Positions 16,161-21,760 of a stretch of DNA of 21,760 nt are shown in pieces. The notes beneath the pieces were generated by a model. It was not told the origin of the DNA. It worked only from the letters and a program-made list of their open reading frames with translations, and made no database searches. Made by a program: the position numbers and the translations under genes. Every line of letters starts with the position of its first letter. The first letter of the stretch is position 1. The stretch covers positions 1-21,760 of the forward strand of contig CAZRNU010000046.1 in the NCBI GenBank assembly GCA_964601515.1, written 5' to 3'. The stretch comes from PWND01 sp964601515. GTDB taxonomy: Bacteria; Bacteroidota; Bacteroidia; Bacteroidales; UBA7960.

Positions 16161-16177
16161 TTCTCTTAAATTGATAT

Positions 16178-17512
16178 ATGTCAAAAAGAATAAATTACAT
16201 AATCTCCGAGCTTGAGGATCAATACTTAATGAACGATGACTCATTAAGACCATGGATAATTGGTTTTAGTGGAGGGAAGGATTCTACTGCATTACTTCAA
16301 TTAGTTTGGTTGGCATTAAAGAATATCCCGCATGAATTAAGGAATAGAAAAGTTTATGTTGTTTGCAATGATACGCTTGTTGAAAATCCAATTGTTACAG
16401 ACTATGTCTTTGGAGTTCTGAAACAAATCCAGCAGGCAGCCATGGAACAAGGATTGCCTATTGAAGTACAGAAAACTATTCCAAGATTAGAAGATACATT
16501 TTGGGTAAATATTATTGGACGCGGATATCCAGTGCCAAATAATGCTTTTCGTTGGTGTACCGACAAAATGAAAATAAAGCCAACTTCAAGATTTATAATT
16601 GACCAGGTGGCTGAAAACGGAGAAGCAATTATACTGATCGGAACAAGGAGCAGTGAGAGTGCAACAAGAGCAAAATCAATCAAAAAGCATGAAATAAGAG
16701 GCAAACGATTGACTAAACACCCGCATCATCACAACACTTATGTGTATTCACCTATAAAGGACTTGTCGCTGGAGGAAGTTTGGTATATCATTAATTCCAT
16801 GACTTCACCATGGGGGGCTGATAACTCAAAATTATTTCAGATCTATGCAGATGCTAGTGCAGACGATTATGAATGTCCAACAATGGTAACGGACAAAACT
16901 CATTCATCATGCGGGCAAAGCCGTTTTGGATGCTGGACATGTACGGTTGTAAAAGAAGACAAGTCAATGATGGCAATGGTTAGCAAAGGCTATCCCTGGC
17001 TTAAACCATTACTCGATTTAAGAGCAAGCATGGTTGAAGAAAGAAATATATCAGAAAACCGCCTGCCAACACGGAGAAATGGACAAAATGCTGTAACTGA
17101 GGAAGGTCAAAACCAGGGAAACTATACACAAAAGTATAGAGCAAAATTACTTGATCAGGTTTTAATTGCTCAAAAGGAAATTCAAATCCAAAAACCTCAT
17201 TTGGAATTGATCACCAATCAAGAGTTGGTTGCTATTCAAGTAATCTGGCATAGAGACTTGTGCTTTGATTTTCAAGTTTCAAACATTTACAATAAGGTTT
17301 ACAATAAAGAAATGGATATGAAGAAAAACGACGAAAAAATCCAAAAAGAAATCGCCTTACTCAAAGGTGTATGCGAAGACCAAACTTCCGACTTCGATTT
17401 AATACAGGAACTCTTAATAATGCAAAAAAATAAAGCATTGTTAAATCGCAAGAGAGGTTTAAAGGATGATATGGAAAGAGTTATTGAAAAGTACATAAAT
17501 AAAGAATCTTAA
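16178..17512 (+). CDS. dndC: DNA phosphorothioation protein DndC
   Basis: The 444-residue product is DndC, the PAPS-reductase-like ATP pyrophosphatase of the DNA phosphorothioation pathway, which activates the DNA backbone for replacement of a non-bridging oxygen by sulfur. The PP-loop SGGKDST is at 31-37. RWCTDKMK (Cys127), ECPT (Cys233) and SSCGQSRFGCWTC (Cys245, Cys252, Cys255) include the cysteines expected to bind the 4Fe-4S cluster. LIGTRSSESATRA (about 153-165) is another family hallmark. The C-terminal part, after about 350, is charged and more variable. Length is within the usual range. It is the first gene of the operon, with a promoter 17 bases upstream, and only one base separates its TAA from the dndD ATG. 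DndA, the usual sulfur donor, is absent; a cysteine desulfurase encoded elsewhere would be needed. Confidence 0.92.
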   Translation: MSKRINYIISELEDQYLMNDDSLRPWIIGFSGGKDSTALLQLVWLALKNIPHELRNRKVYVVCNDTLVENPIVTDYVFGVLKQIQQAAMEQGLPIEVQKTIPRLEDTFWVNIIGRGYPVPNNAFRWCTDKMKIKPTSRFIIDQVAENGEAIILIGTRSSESATRAKSIKKHEIRGKRLTKHPHHHNTYVYSPIKDLSLEEVWYIINSMTSPWGADNSKLFQIYADASADDYECPTMVTDKTHSSCGQSRFGCWTCTVVKEDKSMMAMVSKGYPWLKPLLDLRASMVEERNISENRLPTRRNGQNAVTEEGQNQGNYTQKYRAKLLDQVLIAQKEIQIQKPHLELITNQELVAIQVIWHRDLCFDFQVSNIYNKVYNKEMDMKKNDEKIQKEIALLKGVCEDQTSDFDLIQELLIMQKNKALLNRKRGLKDDMERVIEKYINKES

Positions 17513-17513
17513 A

Positions 17514-19631
17514 ATGTATATTAAAGAAATTGAACTGAATAATTTCAGGATCTACAAAGGGAACAATAAAATATCTTTATTGCCTGATGGCGAGAAGAAT
17601 ATAATTGTAATCAGCGGCAAAAATGGATTTGGCAAAACCACTTTCTTAATGTCTCTTGTTTGGTGTCTTTACGGCAAACAGATGGAGAAAGTTGATGAAC
17701 TATATGAAAAAGAAATACGAGATAAAGGCAATTATACAAAGTATATCTCAAACAGTTTAAATAGAAAAGCTTACGAAGATGGCGAAACTGAATTTTATGT
17801 TTCGGTCACTTTTTCTGGTGTAAAAATTCCAGATGTTACTTGCAATGAAGTTACAATCAAGCGAAGCTATAACATTGTTTCAAATACATCTGACAGAGTA
17901 GAGGTTTTAATTGATGGTTATCAAAATCAATTAATTGAAGATTTGACAAAAGAGAATCAAAAAGGGGAAGAAATATTTATACGGGATTTCATTTTACCAA
18001 TTGAAATTGCAAAGTTTTTCTTTTTTGATGCAGAAAAAATTGTATCACTTGCAGAAATTAATTCCAATAATCAACGTCGTCAATTAAGCAAAGCTTATTC
18101 AGAGGTTTTAGGCATTCAAAAGTATGAAGATTTAAAAGCTAATCTCGAAGAGAAACAGGACGAATATAGACGTCGTTCTGCCAGACCCGAAGAAAAAGAG
18201 GAACTAAATCAACTTCATGCTGACATTGAAAACACAAAAATTGAAATTGAAAAGCTTGTTGAGAACATTGATGATTTAAAACACGAAAGAAATCAAAAAG
18301 AAAAAGAGGCAGAGGACATTCAACGCAGACTTATAAAAGAGGGCGACAAAATGACCCTCGATGAACTTAATTTACTAAAAGTCGAACAAGCAAAACTAGA
18401 ATATAAAAAAACAGAAGTACAAGAAAGTTTAAAAGACTACTTCGACATTATACCATTTGCATTGGCAGGTGAAACTCTAATGAACATTTCCGAACAAGTT
18501 ACAAATGAAAGAAATCTTACTGAACAAAAGTACAAACAAGAAGACGTTAACTCAAAAATAAATCAGATAAAACAAGAAATTGAAAGACAACGAGTAGAGG
18601 AGCGCCTTGTTTTTGATACTAATGTTCGTGATTTTTATGAAATTCAAATTGCAAGACTAGTAAAAAAGCATTTCTTTTCAGATATTCCTGATGTGCCTGA
18701 TAATTTTGAAGCATTTCATGATTTTTCAAATTCAGAAACTAATGAGTTTAATCAACTTGTAAATACTATCAAACACAGTTTTAAAGAAACCTTTTCAAGA
18801 TTGAATACTGAGTATTCTTATTTAAAGAATCAGTTGGATACAATTAGCAGAAAAATCAGAGATGCTGAAAAAAGTGCCGAAGACGAATATATTGCAGAGC
18901 TAAGACGGAAAAAAGAAATTTTAGATAAAAGAATCCTGTCAATAGGTAACGAGATTGAAACAATCAGTCAAAAGATTGGAGAACTCAATAACCAATCTAA
19001 GATTTTCAAGCAAAAACAAGAAATTTTAAGAAAGAAAATTGATGAATCAACGGAATATTCAGAAAAGGAAAGAAAAACAAAGCAAATAATAAATAAACTT
19101 CAAACGTTTATTGCTCAATTCAAAGAACTGAAGAAACAATCTTTAGAGGAAAAAATGCTAAAGGGCTTAAACACCTTGATGCACAAAAAAGACTTTATCT
19201 CGAAAGTCGAGGTTGATATAAGCCATACAGGCGAAGATATTGATATTTCGTTATATAATCAAAGTAACAAATTGATAGATAAAAGTTCATTGTCAATGGG
19301 AGAAAGACAGATGTATGCTTCAGCATTGTTGAATGCATTGGTAGATGAGTCAGATATAGAATTTCCGGTTTTCATTGACAGTCCAATGCAAAAGTTCGAC
19401 GAACAACATGCTGAAAATATCATTAAGTATTTTTACCCGAATGTGTCTAAGCAAGTTGTAATATTCCCATTGATTAACAAGGAATTAACCGAGATGGAAT
19501 ATAAACAACTACAAACCAAAGTTTGTAAAACATTCTTAATTGATAACATTTCAAACGAAAAGTCAAAATTTGAAGAGTGCCAGGTAAATGAGTTTTTTGA
19601 AACATATAAAAAAATGTACAATGCAGATTAA
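17514..19631 (+). CDS. dndD: DNA phosphorothioation ATPase DndD
   Basis: The 705-residue SMC/Rad50-like ATPase is DndD, which works with DndC and DndE in DNA sulfur modification. Walker A is GKNGFGKTT at 35-43. A Q-loop-like FFFFDAEKI occurs at about 168-176, long coiled coils at about 205-310 and 430-550, the ABC signature LSMGERQ at about 593-599, and Walker B FPVFIDSP at about 617-624. The FIDSPMQKFD form, with Ser after the Asp, is usual in this family. Length is close to known DndD proteins (about 650-700). The ATG follows the dndC stop after one base, and the end overlaps the start of dndE by 11 bases, so the three are translationally coupled. Confidence 0.93.
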   Translation: MYIKEIELNNFRIYKGNNKISLLPDGEKNIIVISGKNGFGKTTFLMSLVWCLYGKQMEKVDELYEKEIRDKGNYTKYISNSLNRKAYEDGETEFYVSVTFSGVKIPDVTCNEVTIKRSYNIVSNTSDRVEVLIDGYQNQLIEDLTKENQKGEEIFIRDFILPIEIAKFFFFDAEKIVSLAEINSNNQRRQLSKAYSEVLGIQKYEDLKANLEEKQDEYRRRSARPEEKEELNQLHADIENTKIEIEKLVENIDDLKHERNQKEKEAEDIQRRLIKEGDKMTLDELNLLKVEQAKLEYKKTEVQESLKDYFDIIPFALAGETLMNISEQVTNERNLTEQKYKQEDVNSKINQIKQEIERQRVEERLVFDTNVRDFYEIQIARLVKKHFFSDIPDVPDNFEAFHDFSNSETNEFNQLVNTIKHSFKETFSRLNTEYSYLKNQLDTISRKIRDAEKSAEDEYIAELRRKKEILDKRILSIGNEIETISQKIGELNNQSKIFKQKQEILRKKIDESTEYSEKERKTKQIINKLQTFIAQFKELKKQSLEEKMLKGLNTLMHKKDFISKVEVDISHTGEDIDISLYNQSNKLIDKSSLSMGERQMYASALLNALVDESDIEFPVFIDSPMQKFDEQHAENIIKYFYPNVSKQVVIFPLINKELTEMEYKQLQTKVCKTFLIDNISNEKSKFEECQVNEFFETYKKMYNAD

Positions 19632-21201
19632 TATAAGAACTTCAGAGAAGAATCAGGAAGTTGTACGAAAACTAACTAATAAACTTCCACAAGGTACTAA
19701 GGAGAATGTAATTGCCCGTATTGCATTGGGATATTCCATACAAACTGGAAAACGTTTTACTGCAAACGATTGGAATGTTTATGATTCTAAAGGTAAAGAA
19801 TATAAAGATCACATTCTTTTTGATGCAAAATATAGGGACTTCTATGTAGCTCTGATTTGTCAGCATTATGGTATTTATAAAACCAATGATAATATTCCAA
19901 AATATATTAAATTGCATATTGACCATGGGTTAGAATTAATGGATGGGATTTTTCAGGATAATTACAATTATTCTTTTTTTGATTTTCTTGCAGAGCATAT
20001 AGAAAAAGGTGCCTTATCACTCACTGACTTAAATGTTTCACTTGATGCGGTAAAAAACAATCAGCAACACATTGATAAATCATATTATTTAAATCCTATA
20101 AAAATTGAAGTTGGTAAACGTATAGAAAATCAGGAGCCGATTTATTTGAGTTTAAATAATACAGGGATATATAACAATTGTCATATTGCAGTCGCTGGTA
20201 ATTCTGGTACTGGAAAGACCCAATTTGCACTAGAATTTTTGACTCAAATTTATGAGCAGTCAAATGGCCATGTTAATTATATTTATTTAGACTTTAAGGG
20301 CCTAAAACAAGATGATGTAAAAGAATTGGAACATTTTTTCAATGACACGAAGACAGATTTCATAGATTTGCCTCAAACTCAATTTCCAGTCAATCCTCTT
20401 ACATTTATTGATAATGTTAATGATGTAAATAAAAATATGGGGATTGATAAATTTGTAGATATTGTCTGCAAATATTCGAATCTTGGTATTAAACAAAAAG
20501 GAAAACTACGTGAGGCGACACTAGAAGCATTTATTGAACAAAGAGGCGGCACATATCCATCAATATGGCAGATCAATGAACACTTGCAAACTATTGTCGG
20601 AGATAAAAAAGATACTTTGACGGAAATTATGGACGAATTAAGCCGTTATAAGATTTTTATAGACGATCCTAAAAATCAATCCAATTTCTTAGCAAAGAAT
20701 CTGTATCTGTCTTTATCTGGCGATTTGTCGAATTCTGTTCGTTTTACTTCTTTGTTCTTAATAATAAATTACATTTACAATACTTTTATGAATATGGACA
20801 ACAGCCCAGTTGAAAATAACATAAAAGCAATGCGGTATGTAATTTTGATTGATGAAGCACATGTTATTTTCAAGGAGAAAAAGTATCAAAGTATTCTTGA
20901 AAAAATGTTACGTGAAATCCGTTCAAAAGGTGTTTCAGTTGTTTTACTGTCACAAGGCATTGAAGAGTACAATCAACCTGATTTTGATTTTTCTACTATG
21001 TGCGAAATAGCGTTTTTGCTTGATATTAAGGATAAGAATATTAAGGTAATGGAAAAATTCTTAGGTTTGTCAGGCAACAACAGCAAAAACATTGCTCGAA
21101 GCATGGAAAAAATTGAAAAAGGACAAGCAATCTCTAACATCAAAGAATTTGATGTTGCAAAATTATTTAAGGTTAATCAACACTGGGAAAGAAAAAAGTA
21201 A
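19621..21201 (+). CDS. dndE: DndE fused to a HerA/FtsK-like ATPase
   Basis: The 526-residue product has two parts. Residues 1-115 match DndE, normally a free protein of about 110-130 residues: MQINIRTSEKNQEVVRKL, TGKRF, KDHILFDAKYRDFYVALICQ and KYIKLHIDHGLEL. DndE binds nicked double-stranded DNA and is needed for phosphorothioation. Residues about 160-526 form a P-loop ATPase of HerA/FtsK type: Walker A GNSGTGKT at 193-200, Walker B YVILIDEA at 406-413, and SKGVSVVLLSQ at 435-445 as the sensor. The ATG at 19621 is chosen because it starts the DndE domain; the frame is open 11 codons further up. It overlaps dndD by 11 bases. The fusion suggests a motor on DNA coupled to modification. HerA-like ATPases are otherwise seen in DndH/DptH on the restriction side, so the role here is open. 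Confidence 0.88.
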   Translation: MQINIRTSEKNQEVVRKLTNKLPQGTKENVIARIALGYSIQTGKRFTANDWNVYDSKGKEYKDHILFDAKYRDFYVALICQHYGIYKTNDNIPKYIKLHIDHGLELMDGIFQDNYNYSFFDFLAEHIEKGALSLTDLNVSLDAVKNNQQHIDKSYYLNPIKIEVGKRIENQEPIYLSLNNTGIYNNCHIAVAGNSGTGKTQFALEFLTQIYEQSNGHVNYIYLDFKGLKQDDVKELEHFFNDTKTDFIDLPQTQFPVNPLTFIDNVNDVNKNMGIDKFVDIVCKYSNLGIKQKGKLREATLEAFIEQRGGTYPSIWQINEHLQTIVGDKKDTLTEIMDELSRYKIFIDDPKNQSNFLAKNLYLSLSGDLSNSVRFTSLFLIINYIYNTFMNMDNSPVENNIKAMRYVILIDEAHVIFKEKKYQSILEKMLREIRSKGVSVVLLSQGIEEYNQPDFDFSTMCEIAFLLDIKDKNIKVMEKFLGLSGNNSKNIARSMEKIEKGQAISNIKEFDVAKLFKVNQHWERKK

Positions 21202-21218
21202 CTTAAAAATGAAATCAC

Positions 21219-21737
21219 ATGAAAGAGTTGAAAAACAGTTTTCCTTTTAGGGAAACATTGGAAATTTTATTTCCGGGTTTATATTTTATGGGTATAATTT
21301 TACCCTTAATGCCATTTATTGGAGTAGACAATTTGCCAACTGAGTCAGTTACAAATATTACTATCTACCTTATTTTGTCAGTATTGATAGGTATATTCAT
21401 TTATACACTCGACATCCCAAAAAGATTATGGTTTTTTAAATCAATTTCACCTACAAATCTGATTGAAAAGGAATTAAAAGACACAACTGATAAAAATGTA
21501 AGAAGTAAGGTTGCAAACAGCTATTTTTCTTTTTATGATAAAAATGTTACCAAAGAACAGAAAGGTAAAACAGACATATACACTACTATTTATCATTTTA
21601 GTGTTAATATTTTTATTCTTTCCCTTATTTTATTGACCTTATATATTATTTTTATGCCTGATTTTTATTCAAACTATATATTTTATACACTAATATTTAT
21701 AATTATTATTTCATATTCTTTTTTGCTTCTGAAATAG
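21219..21737 (+). CDS. Small membrane protein of the dnd operon, unknown
   Basis: The 172-residue product has four likely membrane helices at about 15-34, 46-64, 124-146 and 150-171, with a charged soluble loop between the second and third (about 66-120, rich in Lys and Asp). There is no cleavable signal. The C-terminus ends right after the last helix (SYSFLLLK). It starts 17 bases after the stop of the dndE-ATPase gene, on the same strand, so it is probably co-transcribed. I do not recognise a family, and membrane proteins are not a core part of the described dndABCDE or dndFGH sets. It might anchor the system, act as an effector, or be an unrelated neighbour. The final 23 bases of the window hold no further gene that can be judged. 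Confidence 0.65.
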   Translation: MKELKNSFPFRETLEILFPGLYFMGIILPLMPFIGVDNLPTESVTNITIYLILSVLIGIFIYTLDIPKRLWFFKSISPTNLIEKELKDTTDKNVRSKVANSYFSFYDKNVTKEQKGKTDIYTTIYHFSVNIFILSLILLTLYIIFMPDFYSNYIFYTLIFIIIISYSFLLLK

Positions 21738-21760
21738 AGGATGCCAGTTCTTCCGCCTCT

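Larger units (their letters stand above)
15281..16177. other. Long intergenic region upstream of dndC
   Basis: This stretch of about 0.9 kb between divergent genes holds a GC-rich patch at 15411-15480, a TTTCGACAGGCTCAATAT segment like a dispersed Bacteroidota intergenic repeat (15493-15510), four GGATAT repeats (15751-15847) and the dndC promoter (16127-16160). Two short open frames look faintly protein-like: 15854-15958 (34 codons, ending RAEKRQLQSELNRLWNEERN) and 16016-16141 (41 codons, from MSIKIAYFDNPKFYHS). Both may be remnants; neither has support beyond composition. Confidence 0.4.

Noticed and set aside
15281..16177. A dndB regulator gene or remnant upstream of dndC
   Set aside because: No frame here is long enough, and none of the short open frames shows DndB-like sequence.
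1..21760. CRISPR array, tRNA or rRNA genes, intact insertion sequence
   Set aside because: No regularly spaced identical repeats, no cloverleaf-type sequence with a conserved T-arm, and no transposase reading frame was seen.

Overview
The window looks like an accessory, defence-rich region of a Bacteroidota chromosome. It is AT-rich. Several genes are preceded by the Bacteroidota promoter pattern TTG/TTTG, a gap of about 20 bases, then TAnnTTTG. Purine-rich ribosome-binding sites are mostly weak, and two secretory signal peptides and one lipobox are of the usual Bacteroidota kind. This assignment is inference from sequence style; no rRNA, tRNA or housekeeping marker is present.

Layout. From 129 to 2573 (+ strand) there are two exported-protein genes: a predicted zinc metalloprotease and a TPR-like secreted protein. 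They are separated by a large imperfect inverted repeat, and a GC-rich patch resembling a decayed group II intron 3' end follows. From 2769 to 15280 all genes are on the - strand. In order of transcription (high to low coordinates) they are: a uracil-DNA-glycosylase-like protein; a NucS-like PD-(D/E)XK nuclease; an AAA15/OLD-like ATPase coupled to a partner gene that carries one in-frame TAG; a small PD-(D/E)XK nuclease; an unknown protein with an FHxxxExxATxLE motif; a lipoprotein; and then a tight five-gene run. That run is an unknown protein, an Nmad3-like protein, a UDG-like protein, a frameshifted HNH nuclease and a PD-(D/E)XK nuclease, closed by a strong hairpin terminator at 3610-3646. 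From 16178 to 21737 (+ strand) there is a DNA phosphorothioation operon: dndC, dndD, a dndE whose product is fused to a HerA/FtsK-like ATPase, and a four-helix membrane protein. It is driven by a recognisable promoter at 16127-16160. No dndB, cysteine desulfurase dndA or dndFGH restriction gene lies in the window.

How the genes may work together. DndC, DndD and the DndE domain are established parts of the machinery that puts sulfur into the DNA backbone; the sulfur donor enzyme must come from elsewhere (commonly a housekeeping IscS). The Nmad3/UDG-like/HNH/PD-(D/E)XK run has the composition expected of a system that recognises modified bases, possibly excises them, and cleaves DNA. This is inference, but it is the best candidate here for an undescribed system. 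The ATPase plus partner pair has the architecture of OLD/PARIS/Septu-type two-gene defence systems, but the partner belongs to none of those effector families that I can recognise. Two of the defence-like genes carry single inactivating lesions (a one-base deletion and an in-frame stop), which suggests decay, phase-like switching or sequencing error.
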